Shown here piece after piece: positions 51,561 through 60,604 of a stretch of 64,000 nt of DNA. The position numbers and the translations under genes were made by a program. The stretch is from Novosphingobium sp. (GTDB lineage: Bacteria; Pseudomonadota; Alphaproteobacteria; Sphingomonadales; Sphingomonadaceae): contig JACKKY010000001.1 in the NCBI GenBank assembly GCA_024236175.1, positions 806,001-870,000 on the forward strand. Reading direction: 5' to 3'. Within the stretch, counting starts at the first letter, position 1, and each line of letters opens with the position of its first letter. The notes below the pieces were generated by a model. That model worked only from the letters and a program-made list of their open reading frames with translations, was not told the origin of the DNA and ran no database searches.

Positions 51561-53609
51561 ATGGCGCGCCGCATGATTTCCCCCTTCCACCGATTTCGAT
51601 CCTGCCTGCTCGTCGGCACCGCCTTCGCAGCTGCCGCCATACCGACCGCCGCCGCCGCCGAGGACGCAGCATCCCGGCACACGATCATCGTGACCGGCGA
51701 AGGCCTGGCCCAGACCCCGGCGACTCCGGCCTACGGCGTCCAGGAGATCGATGAGGAACAGATCACCTCTTCCGCCTCGGGCCGGATCGAGGACGTGTTG
51801 TCGTCCATTGCCGGCTTTCAGCAATTCCGCCGTTCCGACAGCCGATCGTCCAACCCCTCCGCGCAAGGGGTGACGCTTCGCGCGCTGGGCGGCAACGCCA
51901 CCAGCCGGGCGCTGGTACTGCTCGACGGCGTGCCCATGGCCAATCCCTTCTTCGGCTACATGCCACTCAGCGCCATCGCACCCGAGCGCCTGAGGTCGGT
52001 GCGGGTGACGCGCGGCGGCGGCACCGGAGCCTTCGGCTCGGGAGCGGTCGCCGGAACGATCGAGCTGACCAGCGCGGATGCCAGGGCGCTCGGCCTGTTC
52101 CATGGCTCGGCGCTCGTCAACGACAGGGCGGAAAGCGAGCTTTCCGCAACGATCGCGCCGGAGCTGGGGCAGGGCTTCGTGATCGCCAGCGCCCGCTGGG
52201 ATCGCGGCAAGGGCTTCTGGACGACGCCGGCAACCGACCGTGTCCCGGCCAGCGCGCGGGCACGCTACGACAGCTGGTCGGCCTCGCTGCGAGCCGTCGC
52301 GCCGCTGACGGACAGCATCGAGCTGCAGGCAAGCGGGCTCGTGTTCGACGACCGGCGGACCTTGCGCTTCGATGGCGCCGATTCATCGTCGAGCGGGCAG
52401 GACGCGAGCGTCCGTCTCGTCGGCCGGGGCGACTGGCAGTTCGACGCGCTGGCCTATGTCCAGGCGCGCGACTTCTCGAACATCGTCATCAGCTCGACGC
52501 GTTTCGTGCGCGTGCTCGACCAGCGCCGCACGCCTTCGACCGGGCTTGGCGGCAAGCTGGAGCTGCGCCCGCCGCTGGGCGAGGATCACGTCATGCGCTT
52601 CGGCGCGGACCTGCGCATCACCGACGGCGAGCTGCAGGAGGAACCCTACAGCGCGTTCAGCGGCCTGTTGACCGAGCGGCGCCGCGCCGGCGGGCGCAAC
52701 AGCGATATCGGCTTCTTCCTCGAAGACGACTGGACGATCGGCCCCGTGGTGCTGACCGCCGGTGCGCGCGCCGACCGCTGGACGGTGAAGGAAGGCTTCT
52801 ACCGCGCGGTCGACGCCAGCGGCGTCGTGATCAGGCACGAACGCTATCCGGACCGGTCGGGCTGGGACGCATCGTTCCGCGGCGGCGCGGTCCTCAATGC
52901 CGGCGGCGGCCTGTCGCTGAGGGCGGCGGCATACAGCGGCGTGCGCCTGCCGACGCTCAACGAGCTCTACCGGCCTTTCGTGGTGTTCCCGGTCACGACC
53001 AACGCCAACGCGGCGCTGAGGAACGAGAAGCTGCGCGGCGTCGAGGCGGGGCTCGACTTCGCACCGTCGGAAAATGTCCGGCTTTCGGTGACGGCTTTCG
53101 ACAACAAGGTGAAGAACGCGGTCGCCAACGTCACGCTGACGCCGACCGAGCGGCAGCGACAGAATGTCGATGCGGTCCATTCGCGCGGGCTGGAGTTCGG
53201 TGCCGGCCTGCGCTTCGGCACCGTGTCCTTCGACGGTTCGCTGGCGCTGACCGACGCCGAGGTGGAAGGCAGCGGCGCATCGGCCGCGCTGGACGGCATG
53301 CGCCCGGCGCAAACGCCGAAGGTCGCCGCGAGCGGCACGCTGGCATGGCGCCCGCGAGAAGGCTGGTACCTTTCGGCGACGCTGCGCCATGTCGGCGCGC
53401 AATACGAGGACGACCTGCAGACCGACGTCCTGCCGGCCGCGACCACGCTCGACGCCTATGCCGAACTGCCGGTCGGCGAAATGTTCAGCCTGGTGCTGCG
53501 CGGAGAGAACCTGACGGACGAAACCATCGTCACCCGCAACCAGGGCGGGTCGATGGACCTTGGCGTGCCGCGCTCCGTCTGGGCCGGAATAAAGGTCAGG
53601 CTGCCGTGA
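51561..53609 (+). CDS. TonB-dependent receptor
   Basis: A 682-residue outer-membrane receptor. Signal peptide (about 1-34, ending AAAAEDA), plug domain (about 45-165: LLDGVPMANPFFGYMPLSAI, VTRGGGTGAFGSGAVAGTIEL) and a barrel ending VWAGIKVRLP. There is no STN domain and no sigma factor nearby. It is divergent from the P450 gene, so it may import the substrate of that P450/ligase pair. The plug and barrel resemble the BtuB-like or catecholate receptors of sphingomonads. The ligand is unknown. Confidence 0.9.
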   Translation: MARRMISPFHRFRSCLLVGTAFAAAAIPTAAAAEDAASRHTIIVTGEGLAQTPATPAYGVQEIDEEQITSSASGRIEDVLSSIAGFQQFRRSDSRSSNPSAQGVTLRALGGNATSRALVLLDGVPMANPFFGYMPLSAIAPERLRSVRVTRGGGTGAFGSGAVAGTIELTSADARALGLFHGSALVNDRAESELSATIAPELGQGFVIASARWDRGKGFWTTPATDRVPASARARYDSWSASLRAVAPLTDSIELQASGLVFDDRRTLRFDGADSSSSGQDASVRLVGRGDWQFDALAYVQARDFSNIVISSTRFVRVLDQRRTPSTGLGGKLELRPPLGEDHVMRFGADLRITDGELQEEPYSAFSGLLTERRRAGGRNSDIGFFLEDDWTIGPVVLTAGARADRWTVKEGFYRAVDASGVVIRHERYPDRSGWDASFRGGAVLNAGGGLSLRAAAYSGVRLPTLNELYRPFVVFPVTTNANAALRNEKLRGVEAGLDFAPSENVRLSVTAFDNKVKNAVANVTLTPTERQRQNVDAVHSRGLEFGAGLRFGTVSFDGSLALTDAEVEGSGASAALDGMRPAQTPKVAASGTLAWRPREGWYLSATLRHVGAQYEDDLQTDVLPAATTLDAYAELPVGEMFSLVLRGENLTDETIVTRNQGGSMDLGVPRSVWAGIKVRLP

Positions 53610-53650
53610 TCGCTCGACTTCGGCGGGCCTGAAGGGGTATCAGGCGAACC

Positions 53651-54205
53651 ATGCCGCGCCTCACCGTCAACGACCGGCCGGTCGAATTCCGCATGGACCC
53701 GCAGACGCCGCTGCTGTGGGCGCTGCGCGATGCGGCCAACCTCACCGGCACGAAGTACGGCTGCGGCATCGGCGATTGCGGCGCCTGCATGGTTCTGGTG
53801 GACGGCGAAGCGCTGCGGTCGTGCCTGATCACGCTGGCCGAGGCCGAAGGGCGCTTCGTCACCACGGTAGAGGGACTTTCCCGGGACCGCTCCCACCCGG
53901 TGCAGCAGGCGCTGGTCGCCGAGCAGGCGATCCAGTGCGGCTTCTGCACGCCGGGCATCGTCATCGCCGCGGCATCGCTGCTGTCCCGCAACGCCGACCC
54001 GAGCGAAGCGGAAATCAAGGCGGCGGTGCCCAACCTGTGCCGCTGCGGGGTCTATCCGCGGCTGGTGCGGGCGATCCAGCGCGCGGGACGGGTCACCCGC
54101 CGGCTCGAAACGATCAGCGCCGCGCCTGCTCCCGGCATCACCGCCGAAGATGCGGCGCAGTCGGTGCCGGCCATGAAGGCAGTCGACACGCCGCACGCAG
54201 ACTAG
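53651..54205 (+). CDS. (2Fe-2S)-binding small subunit of a molybdenum hydroxylase
   Basis: A 184-residue two-cluster ferredoxin-like subunit of xanthine-dehydrogenase-type enzymes. The N-terminal plant-type [2Fe-2S] set is Cys38, 43, 46 and 58 (GCGIGDCGACMVLVDGEALRSC). The C-terminal helical set is Cys96, 99, 130 and 132 (QCGFCTPG, NLCRCG). The pattern fits IorA/CoxS-type subunits. The molybdopterin large subunit and FAD subunit are not here, so it is an orphan or its partners lie elsewhere. It starts 41 bases after the TonB receptor gene, on the same strand. Confidence 0.9.
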   Translation: MPRLTVNDRPVEFRMDPQTPLLWALRDAANLTGTKYGCGIGDCGACMVLVDGEALRSCLITLAEAEGRFVTTVEGLSRDRSHPVQQALVAEQAIQCGFCTPGIVIAAASLLSRNADPSEAEIKAAVPNLCRCGVYPRLVRAIQRAGRVTRRLETISAAPAPGITAEDAAQSVPAMKAVDTPHAD

Positions 54206-54222
54206 ACGGTCTCACGCCAAGC

Positions 54223-56331
54223 TCAGAAACTGAACCTCGCACTCAGGCTGGCATTCAACGGCTTGGCCGGCTGGATGTTGTTGTTGCCGTGGGCGCTGGG
54301 ATAATATTGCTCGTCGAACAGGTTCTCGACATTCAGCTGGAATGAAAGCCTGTCGCTCGCCTCGAAATAGGCGGCCATGTCGATGCGGGTATACGCCGGA
54401 AGCTCGACGCTGTTGCTCAGCGATGCGAACTGCTTCGAGCTGTGGATGACGCCCGCGCCCAGCCCGAACCTTTCGCTGAAATCGTACCGTGTCCAGGCGG
54501 CGATGTGATGCTTGGGCACCTGTTCGAGCACGGTGCCGGCTGGCGCGCTCGACGTATCCGAGCGAATCTCGCCGTCGAGATAGGTATATCCGATATTGGC
54601 ATGCCAGTTGCTCGCGAGATCGCCCGCGAGCTGTAGCTCCACGCCTCGCGTGCGGCTTTTCCCGGTCAGGACCACGAAGCCGGGATTGAGCGGGTCGGTC
54701 GCCTGGCTGTTCGATCGCTCGAGCTGGAAGACAGCGGCCGTGAACAGCAGGTCCTTGCGCAGCGCCCATTTCACGCCCGCTTCGATGTTCTCGAATTTCT
54801 CCGGCGCAAGCGTGGCCGCTGTGGGGCTGAGGATCAGGAACTGGTCGCCTGCCTGCGGCAGGAAGCTTTGCGTGTAGCTGGCGTAGACGGAGAGATTCTC
54901 CTGCGGCTTCACCACCACGCCGAAGCGCGGGCTCCATTTGGTATCCTTGCGCGCGGCCGGCGTCGCCGACAGCAGGTCGGTGGTCTCCAGGTCGAAGCTT
55001 TCGAAGCGCACGCCCGCTATCAGTTGCAGCATGTCGCCGATCGCGATCTGGTCCTGGAGGTAGGCCGAGAACGCCGTCAGTTCGGAATCGCGATCGCGGA
55101 CCAGCGGCGTGAGCGACACGGGAGGCAGCGCCAACCGGCGCGCAAGCGGGACGCTCACCCGCCCGACCGGTCCGCCCGCAGTATCGAACTCGGCGTTGTT
55201 GCGTGCATTGCGGGTATCCTGGCGCATTGCCTCGAACCCGGCGAGCAGCGTGTGGCCGATCGCACCGGTGCTGCCCTGCCAGACGAGATTGCCCTGCAGG
55301 ATCCAGTTCTCGCGCTTGGTCGTGTCCCGATACCCGTTCAGGTCGATCGAGGTTCCGTCGGTGCTCGCCGGCACGATATTGGCGTAGACCTTGTCGTAGT
55401 CGGCATACTGGCCGGTCAGATTGACACTGAGCGCTTCCGAGAAATCGTGATCGAGCCGGAACCGGCCGATGTGGACCTGGGAACGAGCCTCATTGAAATC
55501 GGGATCGCCGAAGAAGGCCCGGTCGAAGCCTGCGAGCGGCCGCCCGTCCAGGGAGGGCACGCCGCGATCGGTCACGCGCCGGTCGTCGTCGTAGGAATAG
55601 CCCAGGATCAGTCTCGTGTTCTCGCCCAGATTGGCGGTCACCGTCGGGCTGATTCCGAAGAAGCGGCCGTCATAGAAGTCGCGATGGTTGTCGAATTCCT
55701 CGTAGGTTGCGCTCAGTCGCGCGCCGGCATTGCCGGAAAAGGGCTGGTTGACGTCGGCGGTCAGCGCAAAGGCGCCGAACGTGTCGAGCGAAGCGTCGCC
55801 ATTGGCGAACGCAGCAAGGGGATTGGCCGTCTTGCTCACGCGGTTGATGACGCCGCCACCGCCGCCGCGGCCGAAGGTGAGCGCGTTGGCGCCTTTCAGA
55901 ACCTCGATCCGTTCGACATTGTAGAGCGGGCGATAGTATTGCGCGTCGTCGCGCAGGCCGTTGAGGAAGAAGTCGGCAGTCGTTTCCTGGCCGCGGATGA
56001 ACACCTCGTCGCGGTGGCCCTCTCCCGATTCCATCGAGATGCCGGCGACATACCGCAGCGCATCGCCGAGCTGGCGCACGTTCTGGTCGTCAAGCTGGTC
56101 ACGGGTAAGCACCGAGACCGCCTGCGGCGTATCGATCAGCGGCGTCGGCGTCTTGGTCGAAGTCGACCCGTCATCGGCGGCATATCCGGCCCATTTGGCG
56201 GAGACGATGATGTCGGATGGCGCGTAGTCGCGGTCAGGCTGTTCTTCGGCCAGAGCCGGCGAGGCGGCGGCCAGCGCCGTTGCCGAGGCGGCCGCAGCGA
56301 GACCAAACCTGCAGGAATTCAGATTGTACAA
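54223..56331 (-). CDS. TonB-dependent siderophore receptor
   Basis: A 702-residue outer-membrane receptor of the FhuA/FhuE/FoxA class. Features: signal peptide (about 1-28, AALAAASPALAEEQ), plug with TPQAVSVLTRDQLDDQNVRQLGDALRYVAGI, RGGGGGVINRVSK and FLNGLRDDAQYY, then a barrel ending FDEQYYPSAHGNNN and the terminal aromatic ARFSF. A Fur box is found about 45 bases upstream, consistent with iron control. Ligand: a ferric siderophore, type unknown. Confidence 0.93.
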   Translation of the reverse strand: MYNLNSCRFGLAAAASATALAAASPALAEEQPDRDYAPSDIIVSAKWAGYAADDGSTSTKTPTPLIDTPQAVSVLTRDQLDDQNVRQLGDALRYVAGISMESGEGHRDEVFIRGQETTADFFLNGLRDDAQYYRPLYNVERIEVLKGANALTFGRGGGGGVINRVSKTANPLAAFANGDASLDTFGAFALTADVNQPFSGNAGARLSATYEEFDNHRDFYDGRFFGISPTVTANLGENTRLILGYSYDDDRRVTDRGVPSLDGRPLAGFDRAFFGDPDFNEARSQVHIGRFRLDHDFSEALSVNLTGQYADYDKVYANIVPASTDGTSIDLNGYRDTTKRENWILQGNLVWQGSTGAIGHTLLAGFEAMRQDTRNARNNAEFDTAGGPVGRVSVPLARRLALPPVSLTPLVRDRDSELTAFSAYLQDQIAIGDMLQLIAGVRFESFDLETTDLLSATPAARKDTKWSPRFGVVVKPQENLSVYASYTQSFLPQAGDQFLILSPTAATLAPEKFENIEAGVKWALRKDLLFTAAVFQLERSNSQATDPLNPGFVVLTGKSRTRGVELQLAGDLASNWHANIGYTYLDGEIRSDTSSAPAGTVLEQVPKHHIAAWTRYDFSERFGLGAGVIHSSKQFASLSNSVELPAYTRIDMAAYFEASDRLSFQLNVENLFDEQYYPSAHGNNNIQPAKPLNASLSARFSF

Positions 56332-56375
56332 GCTCTCCCCCTAATGCGAGCTGTTTGCAAATAGCGGGTGCCGGT

Positions 56376-56394
56376 AATGCGAATCGTTATCATT
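56376..56394. promoter_or_regulatory. Fur box between siderophore receptor and arsC-like gene
   Basis: AATGCGAATCGTTATCATT matches the Fur consensus built on GATAAT/ATTATC-type hexamers, here GCGAAT, CGTTAT and CATT parts. It is about 45 bases before the siderophore receptor start, the expected place for iron-responsive repression. A second, weaker TGCGAGCTGTTTGCAAAT site overlaps the receptor start at about 56344-56361. The divergent arsC-like gene could be affected too. Confidence 0.7.
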
Positions 56395-56475
56395 GACAAG
56401 GATCAAATTGCGGAACGATTCCCGCGCCGTTATGGGATCGGTGAAACCGAGGCATTCCCGGAGGAACCGAAAGGC

Positions 56476-56820
56476 ATGAAGGCAACAATCTGGCACAATC
56501 CGAAATGCGGCACTTCCCGCAAGACGCTCGCCCTCCTTGAGGAGACCCCCGGAGTCGACGTCACCGTGGTCGAATATCTCAAGGATCCGCCGAGCGCGCA
56601 GAAGCTTGGTCAGCTCTATCGCGATGCCGGGATAACCCCGCAGCAGGGTCTGCGTATCAAGGGTACCGACGCGACCGACCGCGGCTTGCCTGAGGCGGAC
56701 GATGCGACCGTGCTGGCAGCCATGGCGTCGGAGCCGATCCTGATCGAGCGGCCGCTCGTGGAAACCGACAAGGGTGCGCGCCTGTGCCGTCCGATGGAGA
56801 AGGTGCAGGAAATCCTGTAG
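56476..56820 (+). CDS. arsC: ArsC-family arsenate reductase (glutaredoxin type)
   Basis: A 114-residue ArsC/Spx-like protein. The catalytic Cys is in WHNPKCGTSRKTL (Cys11), and RPLV is followed later by an arginine, matching glutaredoxin-dependent arsenate reductases. The ATG giving MKATIWHN follows GAGGAACCGAAAGGC. It reduces arsenate to arsenite with glutathione/glutaredoxin, if active; no ars operon partners are adjacent, so it may act in general thiol metabolism. It could be a YffB-like relative. Confidence 0.85.
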   Translation: MKATIWHNPKCGTSRKTLALLEETPGVDVTVVEYLKDPPSAQKLGQLYRDAGITPQQGLRIKGTDATDRGLPEADDATVLAAMASEPILIERPLVETDKGARLCRPMEKVQEIL

Positions 56821-56962
56821 CGCTTCCAACAGGTTGAACCGGCGTTCGCACCATGTGCTTTCGCGGGACGAGAGATGCCCCGTGGGTTGCAATGACCGGG
56901 CAAATTTGCGAACGCCGCAACCACGCACATAATGCCGAAATCACGCAGGACCCATTTCCAGC

Positions 56963-57604
56963 ATGACCAGCACTGAGCTAGCTCGCGAGGCGCTGCCCAA
57001 CAGGATCAAGCGCCGGATCAAGCGCATGCTCGGCCCCTGGGGAGTGTTTTTCGAAGGGTTTTTGAGACACCCGGTGATGGTCGGCTCGATCATCCCGTCC
57101 TCGCGCTTCACCATCGCCAAGATGCTCGGCCCGGTAAAATGGGATGAGTGCGAGCTGTTCGTCGAATACGGGCCGGGCGTGGGCACATTCTGCCGCCCGG
57201 TGCTCGAGCGGCTGCGGCGCGATGCCGCACTGATCGTGATCGACACCAACCCGCTGTATATCGACTATCTGCGGGCGACGATCTCCGACAGCCGCTTCAC
57301 CGCGGTGCTGGGCTCGGCGGCCGATGTCGAGGACATCATCCGCGCCCATGGCCACGATCACGCCGACTACGTCCTGTCCGGCCTGCCGTTTTCCACGCTT
57401 CCCGATGGCCTCGGCCCCCGGATCGCCGAAGCCACCTGGCGCGTGCTCAGGCCCGGCGGGGCGTTTCTCGTCTATCAGTTCTCGTCCAAGGCGCGCGATT
57501 TCATGGCGCGGCACTTCAACCGGATCGACGCCGGATTCGAACTGCTGAACGTCCTGCCCTGCCGCCTCTTCTGGGGCTGGAAAAACGAGTCGGACGACGC
57601 CTGA
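56963..57604 (+). CDS. Phospholipid N-methyltransferase-like SAM methyltransferase
   Basis: A 213-residue membrane-peripheral methyltransferase. The N-terminal basic amphipathic helix (NRIKRRIKRMLGPWGVFFEGFLRHP) is followed by GSIIPSSRFTIAKML and SAM motif I VEYGPGVGTF; the catalytic loop region reads VLSGLPFSTLP. These are features of PmtA-like phospholipid methyltransferases and the related RrmJ-like group. It could methylate phosphatidylethanolamine or an amino lipid, which would fit the lipid-remodelling genes near 19-21 kb. Function is inferred. Confidence 0.75.
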   Translation: MTSTELAREALPNRIKRRIKRMLGPWGVFFEGFLRHPVMVGSIIPSSRFTIAKMLGPVKWDECELFVEYGPGVGTFCRPVLERLRRDAALIVIDTNPLYIDYLRATISDSRFTAVLGSAADVEDIIRAHGHDHADYVLSGLPFSTLPDGLGPRIAEATWRVLRPGGAFLVYQFSSKARDFMARHFNRIDAGFELLNVLPCRLFWGWKNESDDA

Positions 57605-57613
57605 CAGCGCCCG

Positions 57614-58459
57614 CTATTCGAACGTTTCGCTGATCGCGCCTGCCGAGGGTCCGGCGAGCTGCCGGTGGATCGAGGCGATGATCGCGACGAAATAGAGCGT
57701 CATCGCGGCTCCCAGCACCGAGGAAATGACGGCAGCGCCGATCTGCGCGCCCTCCTGTCCCGCAAGCAGGGCCAGCACGATGCCGAGGATGGCGCTGACA
57801 ATCATCATGATCACCAGGAACGCGACCAGCAGCAGGAGGTAGAACAGCGCGATCCGCACGCTGTTGCCTTTCGTCAGGCGCCAGGAGCGCTGCAGCACCG
57901 CGACCGGATTGCGCTGCCCCTCGACGGCGATGACCGGCGCCACCAGCGAGGTTTTCACCGCTGCATAGAGCGCGCCGACGATGACGATCCCCACCGCAAG
58001 GACCATCAGCATCGCCGATCCGGTGGCGGCAGCCACGCCGATCAGGACGCCGCCGACGATCGCAAGACCGAAGGCAAGCAGGATCTGCGAGCCGAAATAG
58101 GTGAGCACGCCCCCCAGGCCGCGACGGATCGCTTCGCCGACCGTGGGCCGGCTGTGGTCGGTAAACAGCGTCAGGATCGCCAGCGTGCCGACGGCCTGGA
58201 AGATCGCCATGGGAATCACCCAGGGCAACGCCTCGGTCTGCATCTGCTGCATCTGCTGCAGCACTTCGGCCATCGCTTCGCCGGACGGGGCGCCCGAACG
58301 CTCTGGCACGGGCATCTCGGCCTGCTGCTGTGGAAACAGGAGGTTGAATGCCAGCGACGGCACGAGAAAGAACACCCCGGCCAGGGCCAGGAGGACGTCG
58401 CGGTTCGCCGCGATCGCCGACGTCGCCTCCTTCCAGGCCCGGTTACTGTCGAATTTCAT
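57614..58459 (-). CDS. Multi-pass membrane protein, glycerophosphodiester-phosphodiesterase-membrane-domain-like
   Basis: A 281-residue inner-membrane protein with about six hydrophobic helices (VLLALAGVFFLVPSL, ALPWVIPMAIFQAVG, VGGVLIGVAAATG, ALFYLLLLVAFLVIMMIVSA and others). A short Q-M-Q-Q-M-Q stretch lies between the first helices. The middle SVRIALFY/LTKGNS region resembles the GPDP membrane domain of sphingomonads. The start MKFDSN is preferred five codons into the longest frame. No catalytic domain is present. It is convergent with the methyltransferase and divergent from lipB. Confidence 0.75.
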   Translation of the reverse strand: MKFDSNRAWKEATSAIAANRDVLLALAGVFFLVPSLAFNLLFPQQQAEMPVPERSGAPSGEAMAEVLQQMQQMQTEALPWVIPMAIFQAVGTLAILTLFTDHSRPTVGEAIRRGLGGVLTYFGSQILLAFGLAIVGGVLIGVAAATGSAMLMVLAVGIVIVGALYAAVKTSLVAPVIAVEGQRNPVAVLQRSWRLTKGNSVRIALFYLLLLVAFLVIMMIVSAILGIVLALLAGQEGAQIGAAVISSVLGAAMTLYFVAIIASIHRQLAGPSAGAISETFE

Positions 58460-58518
58460 CGCCGCCTCCCGCATTGCGCCCCTTGATAACCGCAGCGAAT
58501 GCCGCCACGCAACGCGAG

Positions 58519-59196
58519 ATGACGCCAGAATTGCCGGACCATATCGAATTGCGCCGCGATCGCCAGCCCGTACCCTATCGTGCGGCGCTGGACGAGATGA
58601 CCGAGCGCAACGCCGCGATCGCCGCCGGCGAGGCGCGCGAGCTTGTCTGGCTGCTCGAACATCCGCCGGTCTACACCGCCGGAACCAGCGCGGCCGAAGC
58701 CGAACTGCTCGATCCGCGCTTCGAAGTGGTCAAGGCGGGGCGGGGCGGGCGCTACACCTATCACGGACCCGGCCAGCGTATCGGCTATGTGCTGCTCAAT
58801 CTCGGCAGCCGGGCACGCGATGCGCGCGGCTTCGTCCATGCGCTGGAAGGCTGGGTGATCGAGACGCTCGCCGATTTCGGTGTCGAAGGCTTCCGGCGCG
58901 ATGGACGGATCGGCATCTGGACCACTGACATCGACGGCCGGGAAGCGAAGATCGGCGCCATCGGCGTGCGTATCCGGCGCTGGGTGACGATGCACGGCTT
59001 TGCCGTGAACCTCTCGCCAGACCTTGCCCATTTCGGCGGAATCGTCCCCTGCGGCATCGAGGAATATGGCGTCACCAGCCTGCAACGGCTGGGGATGGAG
59101 GTTGATCGCGACGCATGGGATCGGGCATTGCTCTCGCATGTCGGCGATTTTCTCGCCAAGCTCGACATACCCTGTCCTTCGGAGGCTGCCGGATGA
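58519..59196 (+). CDS. lipB: Lipoyl(octanoyl) transferase
   Basis: Transfers octanoyl groups from acyl carrier protein to lipoyl domains of 2-oxoacid dehydrogenases. The 225-residue protein carries GRGGRYTYHGPGQRIGYVLL with the conserved HGPGQ, then AKIGAIGVRIRRWVTMHGFAVNL with the catalytic Lys, and the catalytic Cys in IVPCGI. The ATG begins MTPELPDH. It overlaps the lipoprotein gene by 4 bases. Confidence 0.96.
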   Translation: MTPELPDHIELRRDRQPVPYRAALDEMTERNAAIAAGEARELVWLLEHPPVYTAGTSAAEAELLDPRFEVVKAGRGGRYTYHGPGQRIGYVLLNLGSRARDARGFVHALEGWVIETLADFGVEGFRRDGRIGIWTTDIDGREAKIGAIGVRIRRWVTMHGFAVNLSPDLAHFGGIVPCGIEEYGVTSLQRLGMEVDRDAWDRALLSHVGDFLAKLDIPCPSEAAG

Positions 59197-59513
59197 GAAC
59201 CACCCTGACCCTTGCCTCGCTGGGCGCGGCAGTCCTTGTCCTGGCCGGCTGCGGCGAAAAGCAGCAGACCGAGCGGCAGGACACGGCGGGCGGCGAGATC
59301 CTTGCCCGCTCGGTCGGCGACGACATGATCCCCTACGACACGTTGCGCTCGCAGCCGCCGCTTGCCCCCAAGCCGAAAGCGAGCGGAACCGGCGGCGCGG
59401 ATTCCGCCGACGATGCCGCGCAGGAAGACGAGGCGAGCGAAAGCGCCCCGCCGGATCCGATCGGCGAAGCGGTAGCCGCCGGAGAGGCAGGAGCTACGCA
59501 GAGCGGAGAATAG
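59193..59513 (+). CDS. Hypothetical lipoprotein
   Basis: A 106-residue protein with a lipobox: MRTTLTLASLGAAVLVLAGCG, so Cys20 would be lipidated and the mature protein anchored to a membrane. The rest is a low-complexity acidic, proline/alanine-rich tail without recognisable domain. The start overlaps lipB (ATGA). Its last 20 bases overlap the end of the convergent CitE-like gene, so the true C-terminus and antisense overlap may regulate each other. Confidence 0.75.
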   Translation: MRTTLTLASLGAAVLVLAGCGEKQQTERQDTAGGEILARSVGDDMIPYDTLRSQPPLAPKPKASGTGGADSADDAAQEDEASESAPPDPIGEAVAAGEAGATQSGE

Positions 59514-60423
59514 GCTCGCGCCGCCGGTTCTTCTGCAGTCCCTCGGCCACACCGAGCACCTGATACGCCAGTTTCAGCTGCGGCTGGTCGATCATCCTGC
59601 CGTCGAGCTGCACGACCCCTTCGCCGGGGTGAGCCTCGAATGCGGCGACCACCCTGTGGGCCTCGCCGATCTCTTCCTCGCTCGGGGTGAAGGCCTGGTT
59701 GATCAGCCGCACCTGCTCGGGGTGGATGGCGAGCATCCCGGAAAACCCGTCCGCGCGGGCTGCCGTCGCCGCGGCAAGCAGGCCCGCTTCGTCGACGATA
59801 TCCGAAGAGAAGCTGTCGATCGCCACGACGCCGCAGGCGTGGGCGGTCAGCAATGTCTGGGCCCGGGCGAACTGGAAGGCACCCGTCCAGCTGCCGCTGA
59901 CGTCCTGCTTGCGCGACGCGCCCAGCGCGCCGGCCAGCTGCTCCGCTTCCCAGGACAGTCCGAACAGCCGCTGGTGCGGCGCATCGACATAGCTGCCGAT
60001 GGTCATCACGGCGTGCGGCGTTTCGCTGACGAGCGGCAGGATCTTGGTCGAGCCCGACGGGACCTCGTGGCGCTGCTCGAATTCGTAGATTTCGGCAGCA
60101 AGCTGGCGCACGGCTTCCGGGCCGGAAGCCTTGGGCAGCATGATACCATCGGGCGCGGACGGCATCACGGCGGCAAGGTCGTCGCGCCACATGCCGGTTT
60201 CCAGCGCGTTGATCCGCACCCAGCGCCCGGTATGGCGATGCTCGACGATCATGCGGCGATGGGCGCTGAGCCACAGAGCCGCCTGGTGCCGTGCGCCCGG
60301 CTTGGCATCGGCCGGCACCGAATCCTCGAGGTCGACGACGACCACGTCGGCGCCGGTCTGCACAGACTTGCTGAGCTTTTTCTCGCTGTTGCCCGGAACG
60401 AACAGCCAGGAACGATGATTCAT
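59494..60423 (-). CDS. CitE/HpcH-type CoA ester lyase
   Basis: A 309-residue TIM-barrel lyase of the CitE/malyl-CoA-lyase family. Features: RSWLFVPGNSEKKLSKS, VVVVDLEDSVPADAK with metal/substrate Asp and Glu residues, RINAL, IMLPKASGPEAV, and a closing FSGMLAIHPEQVRLIN. Most such proteins cleave (S)-citramalyl-, malyl- or beta-methylmalyl-CoA to acetyl-CoA plus an oxoacid. The gene is alone in its direction, about 180 bases downstream of the GNAT-like gene. Confidence 0.88.
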   Translation of the reverse strand: MNHRSWLFVPGNSEKKLSKSVQTGADVVVVDLEDSVPADAKPGARHQAALWLSAHRRMIVEHRHTGRWVRINALETGMWRDDLAAVMPSAPDGIMLPKASGPEAVRQLAAEIYEFEQRHEVPSGSTKILPLVSETPHAVMTIGSYVDAPHQRLFGLSWEAEQLAGALGASRKQDVSGSWTGAFQFARAQTLLTAHACGVVAIDSFSSDIVDEAGLLAAATAARADGFSGMLAIHPEQVRLINQAFTPSEEEIGEAHRVVAAFEAHPGEGVVQLDGRMIDQPQLKLAYQVLGVAEGLQKNRRREPILRSA

Positions 60424-60604
60424 TGCCGCTTCACCCGTTGCTTGCCGCCCCTACCCGTCCCGACGGAACTGGCAGGGCCGATCCTTGGTCGCGCCTGTGT
60501 GCAGGCACCGGCGGGCAAGCCGGCGTCCGAATTCACAGACCGGCAAAATCGTGACGGGCGATGGTGAAAAATCGGTATTCGGTTAAGACTAAGACAAATT
60601 AGGG
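60424..60604. promoter_or_regulatory. Gap upstream of the CitE-like gene
   Basis: About 180 bases between two minus-strand genes. It holds the likely promoter of the CitE-like lyase; an AT-richer patch with TTAAGACTAAGACAAATTAGGG lies at its far end near the stop of the upstream gene. I see no clear operator, terminator hairpin or small gene. Confidence 0.3.
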
